The position numbers and the translations under genes are program-made. From Cyclina sinensis (Eukaryota; Mollusca; Bivalvia; Venerida; Veneridae), in assembly GCA_012932295.1 (NCBI GenBank), contig JAAONU010000004.1, positions 25,795,804 through 25,859,803 of the forward strand: a DNA stretch of 64,000 bases. Direction: 5' to 3'. Shown here one piece after another: positions 47,801 through 57,739 of the stretch; position 1 is the stretch's first letter, and each line of letters opens with the position of its first letter. The notes under the pieces were generated by a model. The model ran no database searches. It had not been told where the DNA came from and was given only the letters and a program-made list of their open reading frames with translations.

Positions 47801-50800
47801 TTAAATGTTAAAACTTAAATTACCGTTCCCTTAAATATAACAATGAGTACAATTGTTTTTTTTTTCATTATTTCATTTGTCACGAATTTTTTAAAAAAAA
47901 ATAAATAAATAAAATAATCTATAACCCCTTAAATTGGAGAAACCTACGGACTTATTTTTTGAACCGGCGAAGTAACGAAACACAATATATTTCGTAGTGG
48001 GTTGTATTCACAATAAACAATACTATTTAGATTATAGCTTGAAAATTCTGTAACCAACCCATCTTGACCGACACGTTTTATCTCAAACATAAAACATTCC
48101 GTTGAATTAAACTACTTTTCTTTCTTTATTACAAAAAAAGAAAAAGAAACAAAAGAAAAATATATATCAGAAAAAAAAAACAATCAATTAAAGCGGGTTA
48201 AGTTGATGAATTTGCTTTGATTTTGATTATGTTCAAACGGAAAACCTTTTCTCTCTGAATCACATAATCACAAATACAAACAAAATACTCAAGCGATATA
48301 GATTGTTACGTTTCTTTCTTGCTGACTCAAATTTTACGACAATGCCCGATGTTTTTAGTATCCAGTATCCGAAAGTATGTATAGTTTCAGCGATTTTTAT
48401 GGTTAGATATTGTTTCTTACATTGATTATTTTATGGAAATACGGTCTGGTGTGTCTATAAAATGCAATATCAATCGAGAAAATTATCTGTCATAGATTAT
48501 GAGACTTGTCAGTGTGGTACATTCAATTTGTTAACTTAAAAGCACAACGCTCATGGGAAAGGATGTACATCAATGACGTAATTTTGCCACCTGTAAACAA
48601 AAAACAGGATTTACAAATTATCCTCTCACACCGCACACAAAAATGTAAAGAGCATCATAATTTTCATGAGTGTTTCATGAGTAAGCATGCCCTCTGCAAA
48701 ATATCCTGTCACAAAAACCGTTTAATTTAAGCTGCGGCCAAAAGCTCGATGTTTAACAATATTTGCAATATTTATGAAGGAGAGGAATCTTTCAGCTGCC
48801 TCAGGCGGGAAAATGTGAAAAAGTTCAAAAGGAAATAAGCTGATTTTTACGAAAGATTGTCAAGCTGTAAGGCTCACTTTGAAATGTTCTTTTTGAAAGT
48901 TTATCAAGTGACGAGCGCTTACAATAGACAACATCACAACCAAAAAGAAAAAAAAACACATGAAACCAATTTTTGAAAATTTTAGACTGTTCTATCCTTA
49001 TATCAAATAAAAACCACCACCTCAGTTTTATATCCTACTCGATAGGAGATTTCTGATGGACAAGATGAAGTTAGCTTCATAGCACTGATTGTTTCCCATC
49101 ACAGTGACACTTAAGATGGAGTGAGGTGATTAGATCACTAATGGATTTCAAATGAGCTTTATATCATTTCTCCTCGGAAGTAATTGCAACCATCTTCAAT
49201 ATTGTAAGGTAATTACTGTTTACGCTTAATTCAAATAGAAGCCATCATGTTCTTCATAAGAATGTGTTCAAAAGAGATTAACTTTTTCATTGTGATAAGA
49301 AAATAAGCACTGTTTAAAGGACTTCCTATAAATTGGAAATCTTATTTGACTGTTCTAAAACAAAGAGAGGTGGGGGTGGGGGTGGGGTAGAGCTAATGTA
49401 GAAAGTTCCACTTTCCTAATAGATAATAATAGCTAACTTGCTCTTGTTAGCTTCTAGGTGATGAACACACATGCCGACTCTTACGCTTTCAAACAAAAGA
49501 CCAGAATGATTACATGTCTATACAAACATACCCAGCTACTAAACGGTTTAGAGGTAATTGCATAAGTAAATCCATCTGAGCTCCTTAGAATTGTAGAACA
49601 GAAATACTGAATCTGAATTATGGTTGATTGGGTTTAACAATAGTTGTGAGGTAAATTTTGTCTGAGGTATAAATGTATTTCCCTGATAAAATAATTTCAC
49701 AACTTTTTTAAATCTGCTGTTAACATTTTCTGACAATTTCTTTGTTTGAACAAAAGATAAAATGTTCGAATATTTTTTGAACAGCAAGATTACATATTTT
49801 CAGATTTCAGAGATCAGTAGCGAGATCTAAGTCTTAGAGCCGTAAGATTTGCGAGGCTGTAACAATATTTAATCTAGGATAGCATGTTGCAACATGTTCC
49901 TGTTTTGTGGCACCGAATAAGCCTATACCATTAACAATAATAATCATCGGAATGATAATAATGAATTTGTTCCCGTCAACAGCTTTTATTTTGAGCTTTG
50001 TATTATTACAATCCATTTTGTCATTATAATTTTGTGAGTTTAATAAGTATAATCTATGTGTCTAGAAACTAAACGGTAAATCATTTAGCGTCTGTCAGAA
50101 GTACTTTTGTCAGAATTAAGTCTAATCGACATTGTCTGCGTCTGCAGAAAGCAGACATTTTCCGCTCAGCTTTTCATTGGTATGCCCCTGAAGAAAAGCA
50201 TATATAGTATTTGTTCCATTCGTCCGCCTTACCGTCCGTCCGTGTTAATTCATGCCCACTATGGACCTCTATGTTTTGTATAAGATGTTGACATTTCATG
50301 CCATAAATGTTAATCGCATTGGCATGATGGCTCACTATCTGTTCGTCGTCCTAATCGACAGATAATACAGAATATTATTTTCGTCTAGTTTGTGTTCTCT
50401 CTATATCCGACTGTCCGTCCGTCTGACTGTCTGTATATTGATTGTGTGCATATCACAGTGGTAATAACTGCAAATAATGTGTTGATTTACGCATAAATGA
50501 TAAATTATGATTGTAAATTGACATAATAACTGTACATTGTAATTGATAAGACAATCAGGCTGAACATTAACTTATAATGTACTGAATGACAACCTTAGGA
50601 CAAACAAAGACTATGATAACTTAATAATCATCGTCTCTGTTATTAATTGCAGTTTTACTTACTCTACGGAATAGTCGCTTTGACTGCTTCGTATTACTGC
50701 GTAAATTGTTGTAAAGACAACTGGAAGTCCTGAAAACAAAATGTTTATCTTAATACACCAAAATTAAATGCAAGATAAATGAGTTATAGTGTAAATGTAA

Positions 50801-53468
50801 ACCACTTTAGAAGAAATGTGTGCGTTTGATAAATTATGTCAGTACAGTGCAATGTCGGGCATACACTGTATAATTCCAAAAGGAAGAATAATATATACAA
50901 GGAAAACAGGTGAATGATCATGATAACGACATTCAAGAAGGCCCTAAATGTCAGATGATTCAGCTGAGCTTAATTTGAACCCATTCAGATAAAATGAGGG
51001 ATGCAAAATTGCAAACAGACTACTTACGGTCGTTCTTCTTCTGTATGATGTCGTATATAAAGCTCATATATGTTTTACATGCTTTTTTCTTTAGGACCAT
51101 TATTAATATTGCACTCATAGTAACTGCACGAAATCATTTTTACTAGATCTGAAGCATGGAAATCATTAAACTTACCCCATCCCACAGCGTAGCATGAGAA
51201 AATGAGGAGTTTTCCGGAATTGAAAGCACACACCATGATTGTATTTAAGTACAGACCTTCACAGAACATCCAGAGAAAGTTGCACACCACGAAATACTGG
51301 CACGTTATATGTAGTGCTTGGCACCATATCTAAAGATGATCAAAAGTGTTCTTACTAGTGTCGTCTATTAATAATACTCGAGGAAATATTGTCAAAGGTT
51401 TGCACATTAAATTACTAACTAATTCGAAGGTACTAAACATAATTCCTTGATTAATTTCGTCAGACGTTTACATTGGCTGACCTCTGACGTCAGGTGACAG
51501 GAAATTCTTGATAAACTGATGAGAAGAAGAAGTATGACGTTGTTTATTGGCAAACAAATTTATTATATGAGAGTTATGCCAGTCAGTCTGAATACTGTAC
51601 GAGCATCTACATAGTCAATAACTGAAAAACAATTCAGTATTTCCTCAAAATTAGACGAAGAATAAGCTTTTACGCATTGCAATGCATTCGTTTAGTCAAA
51701 TATCATGACTGATCTCGTCTTGAGAGGCGAGAGTGTTTTAAACGACATTTGTACTTAAGTCTTTGTAACTTGTCATTCACAATGTACACAAAGTGATCAT
51801 GTTTTTGTTGTGCAAAAGACGAATACACCCGTGTCAACAGATGCTTTTGCTCTGAAGTTATCTTTAAGCGTCACTGTGTATTTACATTTTGTATGTCAAT
51901 GTCATCGATTCTGAACTTTGTAAAAGTATGTAGCATAAAATTCAAAATGGCTCTCTAAACATGGGTTATATGTGCATTGTCTAGATTCTTACCGGATTTT
52001 TTAATATGACGTCACCATCTAGTGCTGCTAGGACGTAGTACAGAATCCAAGATACCCCAGTAAAGACGTAGGACAGAAATAAATTCTTATGTATGGTTAT
52101 TCTGTCACATCGTAACTGCCTGAAGTGGAAAATATAAGTTATTTACAAAATCTAGACGTCAGGGTAGGATGAATTATGAAAGATAGATGGACGTAAATCA
52201 GTGCGTATCTTTCGGAGTCCACATTTATCGTTGTAATCTATAAGAAGAATGTCATCATGAAGTGCGAGCTAAACAGTGCAATCTTAACATGTGGTTAAAT
52301 AAGTGTGGTAAATACATAAAATTTTGTCACCTCCACATCTGCATTAAGGAACTAGATAATAATCAATTCGTTCATAGCAACGACGAAATGTGATACGACA
52401 GTATTCATCTATTCGCAAGCCTTTGTTTCTACAGTTAAAACAGTTTACTTTCAATCTTTTAAGTACACGTTATTCTTTTAATATATCAACATGAAATTTC
52501 CATGACCCACCCCTAAAATATGGCATGTAAGCATGCTAATAATGATGCTTGGAATTCTAGTTTATGCTGTGTTACATTTTTTATTTGAATTGATAAAGAA
52601 ACAGCCTGATGTCTGCTCAATTAAGAACTATCTTTAATTTAATGATAGTTCATGCTCCCAAACAATGGTAGGAAACGATTACAATAAGGTCAACAGAGTA
52701 TAGTACAAATATCAAAGAAGGCTGGCTCTACATGTGTAAATCGAAAACACATTAATTATATACAGCAAGTTACTGCAGTGAAATTTACTTTGGACTTTAA
52801 TGATGCTTCCGAATTTCATTCTTCCTCACATGTTGATATAAAAGAAAGATTTACCTGAACCGGAAGAAAATAACCAGAGAAATAATGAGCATGACCAGTG
52901 ATAGAGAAAATCCGCCAATAAATATGTAAATATATTTGTTGTCGTCCTCTATCTGGAAGAAAAATGCCAATATAAAAATATGCTAAAATGATACGACATT
53001 CTGTGAGATACATATCGCTTCTTTTTATCCGAAAAAAACGTCAAAGGTAATATATAACTGATAGCATAGCTTATTCGGTTCATTATTAGCGTAAAATAAA
53101 TGATGAAAAAGATATGACAACATGAGCAGAGTTTAAGCAGAGATATAATTCTATTACGGAGAACTAATATAATGTACAAACTGCATGTGACAATCACACA
53201 TTGAAGATAACGTTAAATGTCCATGGAAGATAAACACCGAATATTTTTTATAATTGATGAATACACTATACTTCAACAGTTTGTCTGCATGCACTGTAGT
53301 TTGCCCATCGTTTTCCGCTTGTAGCATTCATAAACCACGTTCCATTCGAAGTGCACTCTCTGTAGGCATATCCTACAATATAATGGAAATGTGACCGATA
53401 AATATGTTGTTGTTTTCTTAAGTATGTGGTAATTATGACAAATATATAATGAATTTCATTGATTGATA

Positions 53469-53526
<58 letters not shown>

Positions 53527-54222
53527 CAATCTCTTTAACCATATCTCGATTTTAATTAGTTGCTATTTCAGGTTCTTTCAAACTGGTAAATCAATGTCAT
53601 AAACAAATTAAAAAAAATAAATACAAAAAAGAAATACTTTCGCCGCACAACCTCATTTACGATCAGAAGAGAGCCAGTAGACAACAAAATAATGCAGCTC
53701 TAAACATTTCATCATTTGAATAATATTGTCCTTTAATCATGTTGCTCTTAAAACATAATTTTGAGTGACTGTTTTCTAATCTAACAATTATCAGAAAGTT
53801 CCGACTCCTTTGACTTAACATGTTTATGTTTGTAGAAACTTACAAAATAAATAGCTTTTCAGCAATGTGCACTGTGAAATAAGATGCTTTAAAAGAGTTA
53901 ACTTACAGAAACTCATTTCTGAAACTTATTTCTATTTTGTTTGAAGATCACTCATAACTGATAAAAATATGTTTGAAGTATCTATTTACAGTGTCAACCC
54001 TGTGCTGACTTAACAGTCTAACATACTACAGACTTCTTAGCTTAGTATCACTTACCTTTATGGTTAAACAACAGCGGGATATCCGGGCAATTTATTTTTG
54101 CGTATTGTCCTGGCAAAGTGTCTGGCCAACACCCACCATATCTGTCAACCATCCTTTGACAATAGGGGCCATCTGAAATAGTGATTTTAGCATAAAATTC
54201 TGCATAAACACATTCTGTGAAT
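41751..54222 (-). CDS. Class B (B1, secretin-type) G protein-coupled receptor gene; 12 exons visible, 5' end missing
   Basis: Plasma-membrane neuropeptide/hormone receptor, assembled by reading the minus strand exon by exon. Order: ectodomain exons 54056-54222 and 53272-53372, TM1 52855-52952, TM2 51993-52119, TM3 51176-51329, TM4 50663-50729, ECL2/TM5 start 47066-47129, TM5/ICL3 46186-46265, TM6 43380-43515, TM7 42935-42976, tail 42272-42421, terminal 41751-41804. All junctions have GT/AG ends and phases agree throughout, giving 412 residues and a stop. Family hallmarks seen: six ectodomain cysteines, IHKNLFLS in TM2, EGLYLN in TM3, GWGLP at TM4, CWIQ in ECL2, VPLLG in TM6, and QG plus YCFCN in TM7. 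Class B receptors normally couple to Gs/cAMP (family knowledge). I lean to calcitonin-receptor-like or PDF-receptor-like, but the subfamily is not settled. The signal-peptide exon(s) must lie upstream and were not found. No lesion was seen, unlike the copy at 6.9-14.5 kb. Confidence 0.9.
42272..42421 (-). CDS. GPCR exon: helix 8 and Ser/Thr-rich cytoplasmic tail
   Basis: 150 nt, visible residues 346-395. It opens VIQVLRRKWNQHR, the typical class B helix 8, followed by a Thr/Ser-rich stretch likely to be phosphorylated. The acceptor is ttgcag|GTGATA and the donor is CATAAA|gtaagt, phase 0. If the donor were not used, the frame would run 13 more codons to a TAA at about 42230; the strong gtaagt makes splicing to 41804 more likely. 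Absent from copy A. Confidence 0.93.
42935..42976 (-). CDS. GPCR exon: 42-nt TM7 mini-exon
   Basis: Exactly 42 nt, visible residues 332-345: GAFVSLMYCFCNSE. A phase-0 42-nt exon at this point of TM7 is a known hallmark of class B1 receptor genes. With the preceding Gln it restores the TM7 Gln-Gly and Tyr-Cys-Phe-x-Asn motifs. The acceptor is tctcattacag|GGC; the donor is GTGAG|gtaag. Family members are known to skip this exon in splice variants; nothing here shows whether that happens. Absent from copy A. Confidence 0.95.
43380..43515 (-). CDS. GPCR exon: transmembrane segment 6 and third extracellular loop
   Basis: 136 nt, visible residues 286-331. It reads KATRATLILVPLLGLQYLLF, with the conserved Pro-Leu-Leu-Gly of TM6, then PVRPKAGTELEDVYHVAVAL (ECL3 and TM7 entry). 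The acceptor is ttgcag|GAAGGC, the donor CATTACAG|gtattt, phase 0. The wording of TM6 is one reason for leaning to the calcitonin-receptor branch. Absent from copy A. Confidence 0.95.
43516..44297. other. GPCR intron, left part
   Basis: No further exon. A donor-like AAG|gtatg near 43812 on the minus strand has no usable acceptor or open phase. Confidence 0.5.
44298..44897. mobile_element. Inverted-terminus element with tandem core (about 155-bp unit, three copies)
   Basis: Perfect 12-bp inverted ends ATGCTCCCCGAA (44298-44309) and TTCGGGGAGCAT (44886-44897). The core repeats aaagggcaataactc at about 44374, 44529 and 44682 and closes with a ggacggacgggacggacgg run. It lies in the intron between the TM5/ICL3 and TM6 exons. 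Same architecture as 38518-39194 but a different core. Confidence 0.75.
44898..45292. mobile_element. Partial relative of the preceding element, appended in tandem
   Basis: Two and a half units of about 146 bp with 'ccaagggttttcag' at 44907, 45051 and 45199, ending again in a ggacggacggtcaaagcgg run and cgcccttcgggga. It lacks its own left terminus. Confidence 0.65.
45293..46185. other. GPCR intron, no feature seen
   Basis: Ordinary AT-rich intron. Similarity to copy A resumes near 46.12 kb. Confidence 0.5.
46186..46265 (-). CDS. GPCR exon: end of TM5 and third intracellular loop
   Basis: 80 nt, visible residues 260-285 plus two bases. It reads VNVLFLINIVRLLITKLRQ then MPEADQT, the family's TM5/ICL3 pattern with the basic KLR stretch that contacts G protein. 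The acceptor is aaattgcag|GTAAATG and the donor is ACAAG|gtaagt. The split Arg joins to KATRATL in the TM6 exon. The copy A version is 7 nt shorter and out of frame. Confidence 0.94.
46266..47065. other. GPCR intron between the two TM5 exons
   Basis: Shared with copy A, except that A carries the 1.5-kb Helitron-like insertion. The frame at 46372-46653 is not preserved in A. Confidence 0.5.
47066..47129 (-). CDS. GPCR exon: ECL2 and start of transmembrane segment 5
   Basis: 64 nt, visible residues 238-259. The single base entering from TM4 completes Asp, then CWIQESSLLWIVYGPIVVSI: the ECL2 Cys-Trp pair and the TM5 Gly-Pro. The donor AGT|gtaagt is perfect, phase 0. Reading past it meets TGA within ten codons, so the splice is required. 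The intron to TM4 is about 3.5 kb, unusually long for this gene, and contains the stretch from 47.1 to 50.6 kb. Confidence 0.92.
47130..50662. other. GPCR intron between TM4 and ECL2/TM5 exons, 3.5 kb
   Basis: 47.1-49.83 kb is shared with copy A (9.4-12.52 kb); 49.83-50.66 kb has no counterpart there. It includes a (ggggt)n-like GC patch near 49371-49388. No exon recognised. Confidence 0.55.
50663..50729 (-). CDS. GPCR exon: transmembrane segment 4
   Basis: 67 nt, visible residues 216-237 plus two bases. With the split Gly codon it completes GWGLP and reads VVFTTIYAVIRSSQSDYSV, a normal class B TM4 and ECL2 start. The acceptor is gttttcag|GACTTCC and the donor is GTAGA|gtaagt, phase 2. The short length fits the small TM4 exon known in this family. 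Absent from copy A. Confidence 0.93.
51176..51329 (-). CDS. GPCR exon: transmembrane segment 3
   Basis: 154 nt, visible residues 165-215 plus one base. It opens IWCQALHITCQYF, whose first Cys is the expected partner of the ECL2 cysteine, then VVCNFLWMFCEGLYLNT with the invariant Glu-Gly-Leu-Tyr-Leu of TM3, and ends at the TM4 entry YAVGWG. The acceptor is ctttag|ATATGG and the donor is GGATGGG|gtaag, phase 1. Absent from copy A. Confidence 0.95.
51993..52119 (-). CDS. GPCR exon: ICL1 and transmembrane segment 2
   Basis: 127 nt, visible residues 122-164. It begins QLRCDRITIHKNLFLS, the highly conserved ICL1/TM2 signature of class B receptors with the TM2 histidine, followed by YVFTGVSWILYYVLAALDG and the ECL1 start. 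The acceptor is cacttcag|GCAG; the donor is AATCCG|gtaag, phase 0. No counterpart exists in copy A. Confidence 0.94.
52855..52952 (-). CDS. GPCR exon: transmembrane segment 1
   Basis: 98 nt, visible residues 90-121 plus two bases of the next codon. After a short acidic linker (IEDDNKY) comes one hydrophobic helix (YIFIGGFSLSLVMLIISLVI) followed by FFRFR, the start of the first intracellular loop. The acceptor is tttcttccag|ATAGAG and the donor is TTCAG|gtaaa. The split AG|G arginine joins exactly to RCDRITIHKN in the next exon. The paralogous exon in copy A is one base shorter. Confidence 0.93.
53272..53372 (-). CDS. GPCR exon: C-terminal half of hormone receptor domain
   Basis: 101 nt, visible residues 56-89, entered in phase 1 (G|GA) and leaving in phase 0. 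It reads GYAYRECTSNGTWF and then RWANYSACRQ, the classic second half of the class B ectodomain with cysteines 5 and 6. Three N-glycosylation sequons are visible (NGT, NAT, NYS). The acceptor is ctacaat on the plus strand, i.e. attgtag|GATATG; the donor is GAA|gtatag. The pseudogene copy at 13420-13520 differs at only 3 of 101 bases. Confidence 0.93.
53473..53522. repeat. (TA)n microsatellite, about 50 bp
   Basis: Pure alternating AT in the intron between the two ectodomain exons of the intact receptor. The same position in copy A (about 13620) has none, so it expanded after the duplication. Confidence 0.9.
54056..54222 (-). CDS. GPCR exon: N-terminal half of hormone receptor domain
   Basis: 167 nt, visible residues 1-55. 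It contains cysteines 1-4 of the ligand-binding ectodomain (TECVY, GPYCQR, GGCWPDT, INCPD). Cys1 and Cys2 are 16 residues apart, the spacing I recall for calcitonin receptors, so I placed the start at the upstream acceptor ending in ttgcaag rather than at the ttcag acceptor just before GATGG, which would remove Cys1. The pseudogene copy keeps this upstream stretch without an indel, supporting the longer exon. The donor is AAAG|gtaag at the low end. Oddity: the usual W-D-G before Cys3 reads V-D-R here, with one extra residue between Cys2 and Cys3. The upstream acceptor has a weak pyrimidine tract, so the exact 5' edge is the uncertain part. Confidence 0.82.
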
Positions 54223-54779
54223 CTTGCAATGCGATACATATACATTATAATCTCATTATTATGCAAAACTTTTTTGTTTTGAAAATATAATCATGATGGG
54301 AATTTCAAAGACTGACTATCTGATTATAACCAAATCTTTAAATCCGCTAAGCTTTGAGGATTTGTTGACGACCTATAGTAAGTGATTTCATCAATCTAAA
54401 ACAAAACTGAAGGAAGTGACTATAATTAGCCTGTGATTTATTTCTTCTTCTTCAACTGGGAACCGTCACAACGCACGTTTCGAATGTAGAGTTTTATGTC
54501 ATAAACCCATTCAATCTCCAACGCAGTGATCTCCCCTTACAGGATTAGATCTCTGCCGTCACAACATTTTCGTCAAGATTTTTGACGATATGATTTTTTT
54601 TCAATTTTGATTCTTTTCAAAAAAAGTAAACACGGTTTTACTGATGTTTCAAGACTGTAAGGTGTTAGATGTGAACTCAAATAAAAAATAATTTCGGAAA
54701 CATAAAAATTATGAGAATAATTGTTAATATCGCACCGTTTATTTCAAAACAATATGACCGCTTTTGAAAAAGAAATCAT

Positions 54780-54932
54780 TCAAGTCACTACTGTACTAAA
54801 GTTTTTTTTTAACATAAATGAAATTTTGTCAATCATATCGGCAGACTTGACAGCAGAGCTCAAATTATAGTGTTGCTGTTTATCACAGATGAAACAATTT
54901 TTCAACGGTTTCTTTGGCGTATCCGCCATCTT
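54780..54932 (-). CDS. Short uncharacterised frame with Cys-x2-Cys
   Basis: From an ATG at about 54932 the minus strand reads MADTPKKPLKNCFICDKQQ and continues for 50 codons in all. The CFIC pair followed by charged residues looks like the start of a zinc-binding domain. The frame also runs upstream of the ATG to about 55064. Family not recognised; probably part of the inserted block. Confidence 0.2.
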   Translation of the reverse strand, partial: KMADTPKKPLKNCFICDKQQHYNLSSAVKSADMIDKISFMLKKNFSTVVT

Positions 54933-55166
54933 GACACAATCATGTGATAAGACCATCATCACGTGATTCGTGTGAAGGCAGTGGTTACTGATCGTAGTGT
55001 AACCGGTGCGCGGAGTTTGAAACCCATTACAGCTGCGACGCATTAATATCAGTTTTTTATACATAATTTTCTGAAATACTTTTAGTTTATTTTGTGTCCA
55101 GTTGATTACTACACCAAAACAGTTTCTTGGTGTTTTTATTAAACTTCTTTGTCAACATACTCTACG

Positions 55167-55370
55167 ATGACAAGTATATTTTTCCATACATTCTACACAA
55201 AAGCAAACCAAGACTTGATTAAACTTTATATGATTTATAAAGTGGTAGGAGAATTTATCTATCAGTCAAAACGTGTCAAACGTATTTCTGGTGATTTTAT
55301 GTGTCCATGCTGTGGCAATTTTATTCTCAGCGACACGTCCATATATAAAGTGCGGTCATATATAAAGTAA
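55167..55370 (+). CDS. Short uncharacterised frame with CPCC
   Basis: An ATG-opened frame ending in a CxxC-type motif (DFMCPCCGNFIL) and a stop just before the next ATG. Family not recognised; weak support. Confidence 0.15.
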   Translation: MTSIFFHTFYTKANQDLIKLYMIYKVVGEFIYQSKRVKRISGDFMCPCCGNFILSDTSIYKVRSYIK

Positions 55371-55371
55371 A

Positions 55372-55539
55372 ATGAACAAACAAGAAAAAAACTTCGTAAG
55401 ATGCAATCATTGTTGCCTGGATAAATGTAACATTGCTGAAAATCCTGGTTATCAAGAAAAAGGAAATGAACAGGCCATCCTCAGATCTAACCGTACGGAG
55501 ATAGTGTACTTCGGCCAGACTGAGACACCGATAGATTAG
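55372..55539 (+). CDS. Short uncharacterised Cys-rich frame, 55 codons
   Basis: Opens ATG immediately after the preceding stop and reads VRCNHCCLDKCNIAENPGY, with four cysteines in nine residues, ending TAG. Together with the preceding frame it could be a zinc-finger region broken by a frameshift. Weak support. Confidence 0.15.
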   Translation: MNKQEKNFVRCNHCCLDKCNIAENPGYQEKGNEQAILRSNRTEIVYFGQTETPID

Positions 55540-55617
55540 TTAATACTACGTGTTACGGTCTAGTGTACACCTACCTATAATTGTATAAATACAACCTCTA
55601 ACAACTGCGTCAGGGGA

Positions 55618-55700
55618 TCACTTCTTTGGCTTAGTGGTTACAGTGTTGGCGTATCACGTGGGATATTCGGGGTTCGATTCCCGCTCTGGGTTGTGTATTC
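55618..55700 (+). mobile_element. tRNA-derived SINE head
   Basis: Box A TGGCTTAGTGG (55627-55637) and box B GGTTCGATTCC (55671-55681), 33 bases apart, with no acceptor-stem pairing. It lies inside the B-specific block. Confidence 0.65.
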
Positions 55701-55889
55701 TAAGATGCATTGCATCTTTCTGTTACGGACTTTCGTGTTCGTAAGATACGTCATTGTGATTAAATAGTAGAATAGCATAAACTGATTGTTTAATTGATAT
55801 ACCTAGTCGAAACAAAGTTTCGCATAACCTATTTTAACCCTCCGTGGCTGCTAACTGGCCGTGTCAGTAAGTCACAAACAAATCCAACG

Positions 55890-57459
55890 ACCTCTGAATA
55901 AGATCGAGGTTTGCAAAAAAAATATTGCTTAAAAAAGTTAAATATTATATAAATCAATCACTAAAATGAAGAACAAAACTGTAAATTCCGCTAAATTAGA
56001 CCCTTCGTTCCAAGGCGCATTTTTTCTGCGATTTTATGAAAAGTATTCCCCATATTACATTTACCATTTTAGTGAATATTAATGTCTCATTCTGCAAGAA
56101 ATGAAAGGCGAAAGCAAAGCTGTGGAGCGTCTTGGCACTTCTACTGGAGCTATTTAGCCTATAAAAGTGAGATACGGCGTTTATTACATCTGCTATAGAG
56201 TGATCACTGGTATCACTGATAAATTTTTTGGGAATATGATTTTCGGCTTGCGTCTCATGATACCAAATAAAACACGAAACCTATGAAAGTGTATGTTTTG
56301 AAAGTTTTGTTTCTTCTTTTTCCCCTCTTTAAATGACAAAACGTCAGACACCCAGCAATGTAAAACCTCCACCTGGCATAGTGATAGATAAGACGGGGCT
56401 AAGTGCGTTTATTTCCGTGTATCATTTGTAATCTGTTATAAGATTTGAAATAGTCTGCCGGCCACTAATTAATGTATCGTTTCGCATGTAATATATTAAA
56501 AATTCTTTACCTTGTAACATCACAACGATTGGTGTCATGGTTATAAAGTTTTAGTTTGTTCACAAATACATCGGGTGATTTATTCATGAGTATACAAATG
56601 TATAGTACATGTATTATATTAGGTCAGTGACTGTTGTCATTCGAATATGTATCCGACTATGTACTATGAAATGGGGGGATCGTGCCCTTAAGATTCCTTA
56701 AAAAACAAAAAAAGGTAATTTGATACGCTACACGCTGCAAGTTAAAATGAACTACGATATTTATAAGAAAGATGTTGGTTTACAAAATTCCACTTAAAAC
56801 GAGAAACGAAACTCACGAGATCATGCAAATACAAACAGTAAATTCAATGTAATTATATGGATTATTTGTTTTATTACTTTCATTTTAGATAAAGCGTTTC
56901 ATCATCATACTTTGAATTACCGTGTTCCCGTAGCCGAACATAGCCAGTGGTTGCAATGCATTTGCATATCGTCATATAATGACAATAATTAAGGAATCAA
57001 GAAAATCAGCAATGGATTATTTTACCAGATACTGTAAATGCTGCAACAGATGACTATTATAAAGTTAAAAATTAAATATTTTCCACATTAGGTGAATAAT
57101 GCAAACAGATGCCGAAGAATAAAGTAACTGACACATTTTATAAGTGTGTTTCCAATGTAGTTGCGAAAATCGTAAAGTATTGGATACTTACAACTTTCAC
57201 AAACAAAACATATAAATTTACTAATTTCACATGTTTTCGTGCCTTTCAGTTGACTGTATTATATACTCAGTGTAGCAAGGGCATTGCACATTGCATCATG
57301 CACTGAAAGGGCAGTCTGGCTTATATCTGCTAATCGCGTTCGATCTTACTATTCACGAGTAACTATGTATAGGTTTCAAACCATTAACACCGGTTCACAG
57401 ACATTTACACAATCCGGACAATCTAAAATGGACTTGCAGTCGTGTTACAAAGAAAGGAA
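55890..57459. other. Upstream of the intact GPCR exons; no exon recognised
   Basis: Matches 14.79-16.38 kb. A donor-like site at about 56510 (minus strand, ATG then nine codons to CAAG|gtaaag) was considered as a first exon, but the peptide is too short to be a signal sequence and phase could not be linked. Confidence 0.45.
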
Positions 57460-57739
57460 GACCTGTCGTTGTGAACGAACATGCGCCCCCGAAGCAATAC
57501 TCAGGACAAGAACATGTTTCTCACTGGAAATGAAGGCCAGAATGTATAGGAAAGTGTGAAAAAAGAAGTGTAAAATAAAAAGGAATGTCAACAAACACAT
57601 GTAAGTAGGTTTATGTAGGAACACGTTTAACAAAACATAAATTACTAAACATACTTATTAGTTTGGAGGTAACCTGTCTGTGAAAGTGCTGGAGTCTGTC
57701 AAAGCACTTTTACATCTGATCACTGTTTCATTTATTAAT

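Larger units (their letters stand above)
54410..55850. other. B-specific insertion with SINE and short Cys-rich frames
   Basis: Copy A is continuous at about 14.70-14.78 kb. The block includes the SINE head at 55.62 kb and three short frames listed separately. It may be one composite element. Confidence 0.5.

Noticed and set aside
54056..54177. Shorter first ectodomain exon starting at the ttcag acceptor before GATGG
   Set aside because: It would drop the first of six conserved cysteines; the upstream codons are kept without indels in the pseudogene and restore the family's Cys1-Cys2 spacing.
56500..56530. First exon of the receptor (ATG plus nine codons before a gtaaag donor)
   Set aside because: Too short for a signal peptide, phase cannot be connected to the ectodomain exon, and the copy A equivalent changes the donor context.
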